From Planctomycetota bacterium (GTDB lineage Bacteria > Planctomycetota > Planctomycetia > Gemmatales > Gemmataceae), in contig JACPPF010000019.1 of assembly GCA_016191165.1 (NCBI GenBank), positions 1 to 53,434 on the forward strand: 53,434 bases of DNA, written 5' to 3'. The notes under the pieces are model-generated. The model made no database searches and was not told the origin of the DNA. It saw only the letters and a program-made list of their open reading frames with translations. This document shows, one piece after another, positions 23,616 through 31,424 of the stretch. The position numbers and the translations under genes are program-made. Each line of letters starts with the position of its first letter. The stretch's first letter is position 1.

Positions 23616-24953
23616 ATGCTCGATTTGAATGTCGGCGGCGTTTCCAGCAATTGCAATGGCCACTCGCGCCGAGATTTCCTTCGCGTCGGCGGTCTGTCCG
23701 CTCTCGGTTTGACGCTGGCGAATTTTTTCCGGGCACAAGCCGTTGCTTCGGAAAACGCTCCGGCGGCGCCGCAACGGCGCAATGTCAATTGCATCCTCAT
23801 GTGGATGCAAGGTGGACCGAGCCATATTGACACACTCGATCCCAAGCCCGATGCCCCGGCGGAGATTCGCGGTGAATTCTCCACGATCCAGACCCGCCAG
23901 CCGGGCGTGCGCGTCGTGGAGCACTTTCCGATGCTGGCGCAGCAGTTCGACAAGCTCAGCCTGATTCGCGGGCACGACCCGCAGAACGGCAGCCACGGCG
24001 TCGCCGATCACATCATGATGACCGGCCATCGCTTCAACCCCGCTCTGCCCTTCCCGTGTTTTGGTTCGGTCGTCGCCAAGGAGCGCGGCTATCGCAACAA
24101 CATGTTCCCGTTCGTGCAACTGGGGCGCAATATCGATCGTCGCTTCAACGGCGGCATCGGCGGGTTCCTGGGCGATCAGTACAACCCCTTCGAAGTGCAT
24201 GACGATCCCAGTTCGCCCGCCTTCCGCGTGCGCGACCTGAGCATCGCCAGCGATGCCGAGCGCCGACGCTTGCAGCGGCGTTATTCAATGCTTCAGGAAA
24301 TGGATCGCTACCAGCGCGAGATGGAATCCAATCAATCCGTGCAGGCGCGCGACGTGTTCTATCAACGCGCCCATTCGCTCATCACGTCACCGGCCGCCAA
24401 GGATGCGTTCGATTTGTCACGCGAAACCGATCGCGTCCGCGATCAGTATGGCCGCAATTCGCTCGGGCAATCCTGCCTGCTGGCCCGTCGGCTGATCGAA
24501 TCGGGCGTGCATTTCGTCACGGTGACGGACGGCGGCTGGGACACGCACGTCAACAACTTCCGCAGCCTGAAGGATCGCCTGTTGCCTCGCCTGGACCGCG
24601 CTTACGCCTCCTTGCTGGCCGACCTGCACACGCGCGGTTTGCTGGACAATACCCTGGTCGTCTGGTTCGGCGATTTTGGCCGCACGCCGATCGTCAACCC
24701 GTCAGCGGGGCGCGATCACTGGTCCACGGCAGGCGTCGCGACGATGGGCGGCGGCGGCATTCGCCTGGGGCAGACCATCGGCGCCACCAACGCCCGCGCC
24801 GAAGTCGTCGTCGATACGCCAGTCCGCCCCCAAGACTTGGCCGCGACGATCTATCATGCACTCGGCATCCCGCTCAACACCTGGTATCGCGCTCAGGACG
24901 GCCGGCCCATCGAACTCGTGCCTACCGGGCGGCCTGTCCGCCAGCTCATCTAA
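23616..24953 (+). CDS. DUF1501 protein, Tat-exported (second copy)
   Basis: A 445-residue paralogue of the protein at 20262-21737. The Tat signal is SRRDFLRVGGLSALGLTLAN (Arg18-Arg19). Conserved DUF1501 stretches are ILMWMQGGPSHIDTLDPKPD, GGWDTHVNNF, TLVVWFGDFGRTPIVNPSAG and RDHWSTAGVATMGGGG. It has no repeat insertion and shows the normal family length. It is divergent from the lyase gene and followed by a strong terminator. Confidence 0.93.
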   Translation: MLDLNVGGVSSNCNGHSRRDFLRVGGLSALGLTLANFFRAQAVASENAPAAPQRRNVNCILMWMQGGPSHIDTLDPKPDAPAEIRGEFSTIQTRQPGVRVVEHFPMLAQQFDKLSLIRGHDPQNGSHGVADHIMMTGHRFNPALPFPCFGSVVAKERGYRNNMFPFVQLGRNIDRRFNGGIGGFLGDQYNPFEVHDDPSSPAFRVRDLSIASDAERRRLQRRYSMLQEMDRYQREMESNQSVQARDVFYQRAHSLITSPAAKDAFDLSRETDRVRDQYGRNSLGQSCLLARRLIESGVHFVTVTDGGWDTHVNNFRSLKDRLLPRLDRAYASLLADLHTRGLLDNTLVVWFGDFGRTPIVNPSAGRDHWSTAGVATMGGGGIRLGQTIGATNARAEVVVDTPVRPQDLAATIYHALGIPLNTWYRAQDGRPIELVPTGRPVRQLI

Positions 24954-24972
24954 ATTCCTCGGGACAAGGCGC

Positions 24973-25008
24973 AAAAAAGCCCGACGCTTTAACGTCGGGC
25001 TTTTTTTT
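24973..25008. terminator. Bidirectional rho-independent terminator
   Basis: AAAAAAGCCCGACG (24973-24986) and CGTCGGGCTTTTTT (24993-25006) form a perfect stem with flanking A and T tracts. It separates the convergent DUF1501 and PiT transporter genes and can stop transcription from both sides. Confidence 0.93.
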
Positions 25009-25048
25009 GTCGCGCGCAGGCTGGCGTTCGCGCAGTCCAGCGCGGCGG

Positions 25049-26128
25049 TCAGAATATCCTTTCGATGAATACAACGCACAGCGCCGAGACAATTGCAGCC
25101 CCGGGAATCGTGAAGACCCAGGCCCAGACCACCCGTCCCGCGACGCCCCAGCGCACCGCCGACAAACGCTGCACGGCGCCAACGCCGACGATGGAGCCCG
25201 TTATCGTGTGCGTGGTGCTGACCGGGATGCCGCCGAAGAGAGTGAGAATGAGCGTGAACGCGGCACCCGATTCGGCACAGAACCCATCGACGGGGCGAAG
25301 CCGAATGATGCGTTGCCCCATCGTCTTGACGATGCGCCAGCCCCCCATCAACGTTCCCAGGCCCATGGCAAGGTGACAGGCCAGAACGACCTCGGTGGGG
25401 ACTTCCATGTGACGCGCGTCAACGCCTTCGCCGAACGCTCCGGGTGTTCTCCCGGCAGCTGCGATGAGCAGGACCAGAATGATTCCCATGGTCTTTTGGG
25501 CATCGTTGCCGCCGTGTCCGAGGCTATAGAGCGCCGCGGACAGCAGCTGTCCGCGGCGAAAAAACCAATCGACGGTTCGCGGCCTGGCGTCGCACCAGTA
25601 GACGATCCAGTAAACCAGAACGGCAAAGCCCAGGCCGATCACCAATCCCAGCATCGGCGCGACGAGAATAAACACGCACGTCTTGGCGATCCCTTCCCAG
25701 ACCAGCGCGGACCAGCCCGTGTGGGCAAGGCCCGCGCCCACCAGACCGCCGATGAGGGCGTGCGAGGAACTGGTGGGGAGCCCCCAGTACCAGGTGAGGA
25801 TATTCCAGGCGCACGCGCCGATCAACGTTCCCGCGATGACCGAGTTGGAGACGATGTCCGGATCGATGATCCCCTTGCCGATCGTCCCGGCCACCTTGAG
25901 GTTGAAGATCATGAAGGCGATGAAGTTGAAGAACGCCGCCCACATGACCGCCTGTTGCGGCGTGAGCACGCGCGTTGACACGATGGTGGCGATGGAATTG
26001 GCGGCGTCGTGCAGGCCGTTCAGGAAGTCGAAGATCAAGGCCAGGCCAATCAGCGCCAGCACCACCCAGGGCAGCAGGGTATAGTCGATGTTGCCGAAGT
26101 TCTTGCCAACCGTCTCGAAGAAGTGCAT
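25049..26128 (-). CDS. pit: PiT-family inorganic phosphate transporter
   Basis: A 358-residue membrane protein, phosphate permease of the PiT family (cation/phosphate symport). The two inverted signature motifs are present: FDFLNGLHDAANSIATIVST (33-52) and LGHGGNDAQKTMGI (203-216). Multiple hydrophobic helices run through the rest, including WVVLALIGLALIF near the N-terminus and TTHTITGSIVGVGA late. Start at ATG 26128, 2 bases after the stop of the DUF47 gene, so the two are one operon. Confidence 0.93.
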   Translation of the reverse strand: MHFFETVGKNFGNIDYTLLPWVVLALIGLALIFDFLNGLHDAANSIATIVSTRVLTPQQAVMWAAFFNFIAFMIFNLKVAGTIGKGIIDPDIVSNSVIAGTLIGACAWNILTWYWGLPTSSSHALIGGLVGAGLAHTGWSALVWEGIAKTCVFILVAPMLGLVIGLGFAVLVYWIVYWCDARPRTVDWFFRRGQLLSAALYSLGHGGNDAQKTMGIILVLLIAAAGRTPGAFGEGVDARHMEVPTEVVLACHLAMGLGTLMGGWRIVKTMGQRIIRLRPVDGFCAESGAAFTLILTLFGGIPVSTTHTITGSIVGVGAVQRLSAVRWGVAGRVVWAWVFTIPGAAIVSALCVVFIERIF

Positions 26129-26130
26129 CC

Positions 26131-26796
26131 TTACGTCCCCTTGATGACGATTTCGGAGATGACGTTGGCGACTTCCTTGCAGGCGTCCACGGTTTCTTCC
26201 AGCCAGCCATAGAGCTCGCGCCATTTGATGAGCGTGAGGATGTCAAGCGCCGTGATCGGGTGATCGCCGTTGCTGCTGGAGGTGACGAGGTTGGCGAAGA
26301 GCGCAGCGTCGGTCTTGCGGTAGACCTTGTCGGCGTCGTTTTCCAGCTGGCCTATCTCGCGCAGCAGGACATGAATTCTCTCGGAATTCCGCATGTCGCG
26401 CAGCAGCTTGATGGCCGCTTCCAGGCGCAGACAGCATTCCTTGATGATGCGGGCCAGTTCAATCGCCTCGGGTGTGGGCCTCTCGATGCGAAAAACCTCA
26501 AGGCGGTGCGAGGTTTCCTCCATGTTGTCCATCACGTCGTCCAGGCTGGTGGCCAGCGTGTGGATGTCCTCGCGATCAAACGGCGTGATGAACGTCCGGT
26601 CGAGAGCCTTGATGATTTTTTCGACGCTGTTGTCGCAAGCATCTTCCTCCCGCTTCAACTCATGGCTGCGGATATCCAGCTTGTCGAAGACCGTCACCAT
26701 TTCCAGGAACTTGTTGGCCGCGATGTTGAGATTGGCGGCCGTCTCATCGAACATGTCGAAGAAACGCATCTCGCGCGGAATGAGGCTGAAACGCAT
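26131..26796 (-). CDS. DUF47 / PhoU-like accessory protein of the PiT transporter
   Basis: A 221-residue all-helical protein: FFDMFDETAANLNIAANKF, VEKIIKALDRTFITPFDRED (phosphate/metal-binding E..D region), MDNMEETSHRLEVF and the C-terminal WRELYGWLEETVDACKEVAN. DUF47 proteins resemble PhoU and are nearly always encoded beside pit genes, where they modulate phosphate uptake. It is the first gene of the pair, separated from pit by 2 bases. Confidence 0.92.
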   Translation of the reverse strand: MRFSLIPREMRFFDMFDETAANLNIAANKFLEMVTVFDKLDIRSHELKREEDACDNSVEKIIKALDRTFITPFDREDIHTLATSLDDVMDNMEETSHRLEVFRIERPTPEAIELARIIKECCLRLEAAIKLLRDMRNSERIHVLLREIGQLENDADKVYRKTDAALFANLVTSSSNGDHPITALDILTLIKWRELYGWLEETVDACKEVANVISEIVIKGT

Positions 26797-26895
26797 CTGC
26801 GGGATCCTCCGCTCGGGCCGGAAAGCTTCATCATAAATTCACTGCTTGTTCCCGGTATTTTTATGGAAATGTCACCCACTGTCCGCCACGGTGCC

Positions 26896-26957
26896 GTAGG
26901 TCAGGCTTTCCAGCCTGACATTTCGCCGCGGCTGTCAGGCTGGAAAGCCTGACCTAC
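26896..26957. repeat. REP-like inverted pair, GTAGGTCAGG family (copy 1)
   Basis: Arms 26896-26919 and 26934-26957 are 24-bp perfect reverse complements beginning GTAGGTCAGGCTTTCC. Each arm also folds on itself (GTCAGGCT with AGCCTGAC). The element lies between the divergent DUF47 and HEAT-protein genes. Two more copies are at 38201-38249 and 41060-41143. Confidence 0.9.
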
Positions 26958-27055
26958 TTCAAAGGCCGAAACGCCCGATTTCGTGGTTGCTCTCCCCCCG
27001 TACTTCGTGATACCTTAATACCTGGGGAAGCAGCATTTTCCACGAGGTTGAAAAA

Positions 27056-28531
27056 ATGCGTTACTGGCTCTTGACCACGGCCTTGGCCCTGGTCCTCGTC
27101 AACTCGGCAGCGACCCAGGGCACGAAGACCACCGACACGGGAAAGGACCCCAAGACCACCGCTCCCAAGGAGCCCAAGGAACCCAAGGAGGTCCTCGGCA
27201 AGTCGTTCGAGAAATGGCGCGCAGACCTCAAATCCACCGATCCCACCAAACGCGAAAACGCCATGAAGGCGATCACCGGCTTCGGCCCGAACAAATCCAA
27301 GCTCGTGCTTCCCGACATTCTCGCGGACCTGCTGCGGCACAAGACCCAGAAGGTCGATCTGAGTGTGCGCGTCAACGGCATGATGGCGATCAGCACCATC
27401 CTGGGCGGCTTGCAAAGCCTCAAAAAGGAACCCGATCCGAAACACCTCAAGTCAGCGCTCGCGGTTTACCGGATGGCCCTCAAGGACGATCAGGTCATCA
27501 TGCGCGTGCGAGCGCTGCAAGGGTTGCTCTACCTCGGACCGATCGCGCGCGAGGCCATCGACGACGTGCTTGACCTCGTGCATGACCCCGTTACCTGGGA
27601 GGTGCGCAAGGAAGCGATCCCGGTCCTGATGGTACTGGCCCAGAAAGAGAAGGCGCCAGTTCATCCCAAGGCAATTCCCGCCTTGCGGAAAGTGCTTGAG
27701 GATAATTCCCACCAGGTCAAGTATGCAGCCGTCGTTGCCATCGCGACCCTCGGCCAGGACACCGTGCTCGCCGACTTGCGGAAACTCGTGACCGATCCGT
27801 CGCTTCAAGTGCGCGTGACGGCCGTGCAATACATTGGCCTGGTCGGCAAGGCCAAGGCCCTGCCCGATCTGCGCAAGGCCATGAAAGACCCCACGACCCA
27901 GGTGCGCGTCATGGTGGTGCAGGTCCTGCCGCACGCTGTCGGAATGGCCGCGCTGGTGGATATTCGCAAGGCCCTCGATGACCCGTCCAAGGACGTTCGG
28001 CTCACGTCTTTGCAGATGATCACGCAATTCAAGGAATACCTGGACGACCCCATAAACAAAAAGGAAAAATCGATTACCGTCATCATGTTGAACAAACGTC
28101 TGGACAAAGAGCCGGATTCGATCGTCAACATGTGGATCCATGCCGCGATCATGACGATTACCAATGTCAACAAGGTTCACATGGACCCAATCATCAAGCG
28201 CATCCACCACAAGGACGTGCCGGTGCGGCTTCAGGCTCTCCAGATCATCGCGATGGGAGGCAAGGCTTCCAAGCCGATCGCGTTGAACGCGGTGCTCAAG
28301 GCCATTCACGAAAAGGACATGGACCTGAACGTGAAGGTGACGGCCATGCAAACTCTCGTGCCGATGCGCGCGCACGAGGCCGTTCCGGCGTTGCAAAAAA
28401 TCGCCGACGACAAAATGGCGCCTCAGGCCTTGCGCGAAGCCGCCGAGGATGTGATCGACGGTTTGACCGTGATTCACGCCCAGGATTCCAAGAAAGCCAA
28501 GGATGACAAGAAGAAGCCGGGCAAGAAATAA
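27056..28531 (+). CDS. Secreted HEAT-repeat protein
   Basis: A 491-residue protein with a signal peptide (residues 1-20, WLLTTALALVLVNSAAT), a Lys/Pro/Thr-rich linker (21-45) and about ten HEAT-like repeats (e.g. DQVIMRVRALQGLLYLGPIA, HQVKYAAVVAIATLGQDTVL, LQVRVTAVQYIGLVGKAKAL). The tail is Lys-rich (KKAKDDKKKPGKK). HEAT solenoids bind proteins; no catalytic residue is seen. It is followed 110 bases downstream by another HEAT protein gene on the same strand, so the two probably work or arose together. Confidence 0.85.
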   Translation: MRYWLLTTALALVLVNSAATQGTKTTDTGKDPKTTAPKEPKEPKEVLGKSFEKWRADLKSTDPTKRENAMKAITGFGPNKSKLVLPDILADLLRHKTQKVDLSVRVNGMMAISTILGGLQSLKKEPDPKHLKSALAVYRMALKDDQVIMRVRALQGLLYLGPIAREAIDDVLDLVHDPVTWEVRKEAIPVLMVLAQKEKAPVHPKAIPALRKVLEDNSHQVKYAAVVAIATLGQDTVLADLRKLVTDPSLQVRVTAVQYIGLVGKAKALPDLRKAMKDPTTQVRVMVVQVLPHAVGMAALVDIRKALDDPSKDVRLTSLQMITQFKEYLDDPINKKEKSITVIMLNKRLDKEPDSIVNMWIHAAIMTITNVNKVHMDPIIKRIHHKDVPVRLQALQIIAMGGKASKPIALNAVLKAIHEKDMDLNVKVTAMQTLVPMRAHEAVPALQKIADDKMAPQALREAAEDVIDGLTVIHAQDSKKAKDDKKKPGKK

Positions 28532-28641
28532 GTGGAGCGAAATGGCGAGCCGCCGGGCATGTTCCGGCGGTGGGTTAGGCCGCACGCGAATCCCCCGGCG
28601 GCTCGCGCTAACCTTCAAATCCAGCAGGGTGCGAGGTAACC

Positions 28642-30288
28642 ATGATTCGACCTCTATTGCTCACATCGTGTCTGGCGATGGTTCTCGGCGTTTCGTCGTT
28701 GTCAGCGCAGGAAAAGACGCTGCTGGGCAAAACGGCCGAGGGCTGGACCAGGCAACTCCGCCAGGGCAACGACGCCAAGGCGCGGCGCAGTGCCGCGTTT
28801 GCGCTGGGCAAGATGGGGCGCTGGAGCGCGTCAGCGCTGCCAGCGATGAAGGCGGTTTACGCTGGCGAAAAGGACGCCAAGGTTCGCGAGGCCATCGTGT
28901 TCGCGATGGCGGAGATTTGCCGGGAGGGGGCGGGAGATGACCTCGGCCTGGATCAGCTTTTCATCGCCGCGCTTGCCGACAACGACCCGCGCCTGCGCCG
29001 CAGTGCCGCGTTTGCCCTGGGCTGTTTGAAGACGAAGTCGGCCGACATGCGCAAGGCCCTGGATCAGGCCCTTTCCAACGACCGCGAGCCGATGGTTCGA
29101 CAGAACGCGACCTGGGCCATTGGGCGTTACGGCGAATCGGCGCTGCCGTCGCTGGCGCGGGCGCTGCGCGATGCCGACTCGCTGGTGAAGCGCGATGCCG
29201 CCAGCGCGCTGTTGCACGTCACGTCCGACGTGGACAAGGTCCACGAGTTGTTGAAAGATTTGCTGCCGTTGTGCCAGGACAAGAATTCGGAGACGCGCAG
29301 AGCCGGCTTGAACGTGCTGCTGGTGATCGTGGTTCCAGACGACAAGTCGGCGATCGATCCGTTGCGCTCCTTGCTCGATGACGCCGACATTGAGAATCGC
29401 CGCAACGCCGCCATGGCGCTGAGCAACATCGGCGGCGACGAGGCGGCCGCGGCCGTGCCCGTCCTGCTCGAAGCCGCCAAAAACGGCGGACCCGAGGTGC
29501 GCCGCCAGGCGGTGCTTGGCATTCGCAACTTCGGCGCCGCCGGCGCGGCCGCGCTGCCCGACCTGATGCGCTTCCTGAAAAACGATCGCGACCCTCAGGT
29601 GCGCGAGAATGCCGCCTTCGCTATCGGGGGCATCGGCAAACTGGCCGAACGCGCCGTCCCGCTCCTGGTCGAGATGCTTCAAAACACCAAGGAAAACCCC
29701 GATGTCCGCACCAAGTGCGCGATGGCGCTCGCCCGCATCGGCCCCGTGGACGCAGCCCGCAAGGCGGTTCCCGATCTGCTTGCCATCCTCACCAATTCCC
29801 AGGATGACCCCCTCATGCGCGAACGCATCATCTGGGCGCTCCAGGTCCACAAACGCGGCCTGGCGGAAATGGATGGCACCAAGGACGCATTCGCCAAGGT
29901 CCTCAAGGAACCCGCGACCGAGCCCAACAAGATGCTCCGCTACAACTGTGCCTACGTTCTCGGACTGGTCTGGCAAGCCCAGGCGCCGGAACACGCGCTC
30001 GATGTACTGTCCGATTTCTTGCACGACCCCAAGGTCAAAATCTTTCTCGGTGAGGACTCGGGCGTCGGTGGCACCAGCAACGAGGGGCAAACGGGCAAGG
30101 GTGAAGTCAAGGTCCGCGCCAAGGGTGACGGCCGCGTCATGGCTGCCGATGCGTTGCTTAGCATCGGGCCGACGCGTTACGCCGCTCGCCGCGAGATCAT
30201 GACGCAACTCAACAAAATGGCCGCCCAACCCAATCTATTTGAACCTCTGCGCAAGCGCGTCACCGCCCTTCTTGACGCGACGAAATGA
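28642..30288 (+). CDS. Secreted HEAT-repeat protein (second)
   Basis: A 548-residue protein with a signal peptide (residues 1-22, LLLTSCLAMVLGVSSLSAQ) and a long run of HEAT repeats of about 37-40 residues with AAFALGKMG, AAFALGCLK, ATWAIGRYG, AAMALSNIG and AAFAIGGIG cores. These are close to the PBS-lyase-type HEAT subclass. Near residues 470-495 a Gly/Lys-rich insertion (GTSNEGQTGKGEVKVRAKGD) interrupts the repeats. Likely an envelope scaffold; the partner is unknown. Confidence 0.86.
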   Translation: MIRPLLLTSCLAMVLGVSSLSAQEKTLLGKTAEGWTRQLRQGNDAKARRSAAFALGKMGRWSASALPAMKAVYAGEKDAKVREAIVFAMAEICREGAGDDLGLDQLFIAALADNDPRLRRSAAFALGCLKTKSADMRKALDQALSNDREPMVRQNATWAIGRYGESALPSLARALRDADSLVKRDAASALLHVTSDVDKVHELLKDLLPLCQDKNSETRRAGLNVLLVIVVPDDKSAIDPLRSLLDDADIENRRNAAMALSNIGGDEAAAAVPVLLEAAKNGGPEVRRQAVLGIRNFGAAGAAALPDLMRFLKNDRDPQVRENAAFAIGGIGKLAERAVPLLVEMLQNTKENPDVRTKCAMALARIGPVDAARKAVPDLLAILTNSQDDPLMRERIIWALQVHKRGLAEMDGTKDAFAKVLKEPATEPNKMLRYNCAYVLGLVWQAQAPEHALDVLSDFLHDPKVKIFLGEDSGVGGTSNEGQTGKGEVKVRAKGDGRVMAADALLSIGPTRYAARREIMTQLNKMAAQPNLFEPLRKRVTALLDATK

Positions 30289-30366
30289 TCCGCATTCGCC
30301 GCCGGCGGCGTTCGCGCCCTACCTGTTTGTAAGGCTTTACACGGACCCGGTCGCGTCGAAGTATTA

Positions 30367-30480
30367 GGCGAGCGGCCGGTATTAACTTACCAGCCCGGAG
30401 CGCAAGCGACGGGGCAGACGTCCGCTGGACCCGTCGCTTGCGCTCCGGGCTGGTGGGGATATTTTTTCCTGCCGCTCGCC
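30367..30480. repeat. Nested inverted repeat with 25-bp perfect inner arms
   Basis: Inner arms 30389-30413 and 30430-30454 are perfect reverse complements beginning ACCAGCCCGGAGCGC. Outer words GGCGAGCGGC (30367-30376) and GCCGCTCGCC (30471-30480) pair around them. Unrelated in sequence to the GTAGGTCAGG family. Confidence 0.85.
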
Positions 30481-30487
30481 CAAAGAA

Positions 30488-30660
30488 GTGAATCTGCTCT
30501 TCCAGAACCAGGTTTTCGGCACTCCCCAGCTGCCGCTCTACGTCATTCCTGAACCGCAGCTGGATGACCAATCCAAATCGTCGCCGTCCAGGATGAGGGC
30601 CGCATCACCACCGCAACGGCCTTTGCCGAATTCCTGGCGGATCCGGACCTGAATGGGCGC
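30488..30660 (+). pseudogene. Remnant of a thioredoxin-fold / DsbD-like C-terminus
   Basis: In one frame, from GTG 30488, the DNA encodes NLLFQNQVFGTPQLPLYVIP; after about 30570 the plausible reading moves to another frame, giving QIVAVQDEGRITTATAFAEF (30574-30633) and LADPDL. Joined, this resembles the end of periplasmic thiol-disulfide proteins (FGTPQLPLYVILEP followed by F..FL). No start region or CxxC is present, so it looks like a decayed fragment. Assignment is by eye. Confidence 0.35.
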
Positions 30661-30668
30661 GGGCGTTG

Positions 30669-31424
30669 TCACTCGGTTTGCAACCGGCCTCGCTCGCGCC
30701 AGTCCGCCGGCAAGAAGTCGCGGACATGTTCCAGGAGGCCCAGGGCGGCCAGTTCCTCCTCAAGCTCTTGCGGGCTGGCGTCATCCAGGCCCAGCGCGAC
30801 CTCCTGCATCAGCAATTCCGCGAAACGTAAACGCGCGCGCCGCAGCATTTGCCGGGCGGCGTCGGCGCGGACTGGCGTGCCGACCTTCTGGGTCAGTCGA
30901 GCGGCAAACTGCTCGGAAGATTCGTCGGGAAATTCCGCACGCCATTGCAGAAGCGAGTGGGCGGGATTGCCGGGGTTCTTGCGCTCGACATCCTTGAGCG
31001 CCGCCCAGGCGTGATCAAGGACGTTGCTTTGCCATGCGCCCAGCCAGGATGCTTCGAGCTTGGTCTCGCTGGCATCGGCGAGCAGGTCGAGATCGGCAGA
31101 GGTGGAGCGGCGGCGATTCTGCTTGTCCCAGTGGTTGCGGACCATGTTGCGAACGGCCGTCTTGAGCAAATCGCGAAACCGGCCGCGATTCGGATCGGCG
31201 CCCGCGAAGTCCCCGCGCAACAGGCGGACCATGGCTTCCTGCGCGAGGTCGTCGGTTTGGTCCGGATCCTTCAGGATACCGCCGAGGTAGCGGCGAATCG
31301 CCGAGGCGTAGCGCATCACCAGAATGTTGCGCGCTTGCGCCACCGACGCTCCTTGATCGGCGGCGTGCGCCTGGCGAATCAAGCTCCAGCGGGTTTCGAT
31401 GCCGTCGAGACGTTCGTCGCTCAT
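30669..31424 (-). CDS. ECF-type RNA polymerase sigma factor
   Basis: A 251-residue protein starting at ATG 31424, which overlaps the kinase stop as ATGA. Sigma region 2 is clear: RYASAIRRYLGGILKDPDQT, DDLAQEAMVRLLRGDF, GRFRDLLKTAVRNMVRNHW and a basic KQNRRR. The C-terminal part is helical and less typical of region 4 (ADAARQMLRRARLRFAELL). Planctomycetes have many such sigma factors linked to Ser/Thr kinases; the coupled kinase is probably its regulator, by phosphorylation. A Ser/Thr-rich stretch (RRRSTSADLDLL) after region 2 could be a target, which is inference. Confidence 0.85.
   Translation of the reverse strand: MSDERLDGIETRWSLIRQAHAADQGASVAQARNILVMRYASAIRRYLGGILKDPDQTDDLAQEAMVRLLRGDFAGADPNRGRFRDLLKTAVRNMVRNHWDKQNRRRSTSADLDLLADASETKLEASWLGAWQSNVLDHAWAALKDVERKNPGNPAHSLLQWRAEFPDESSEQFAARLTQKVGTPVRADAARQMLRRARLRFAELLMQEVALGLDDASPQELEEELAALGLLEHVRDFLPADWRERGRLQTE

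Noticed and set aside
28831-30228. Minus-strand open frame of 465 codons across the second HEAT-protein gene
   Set aside because: Antisense to repeats with clear HEAT pattern and signal peptide; regular composition comes from the repeats on the other strand.
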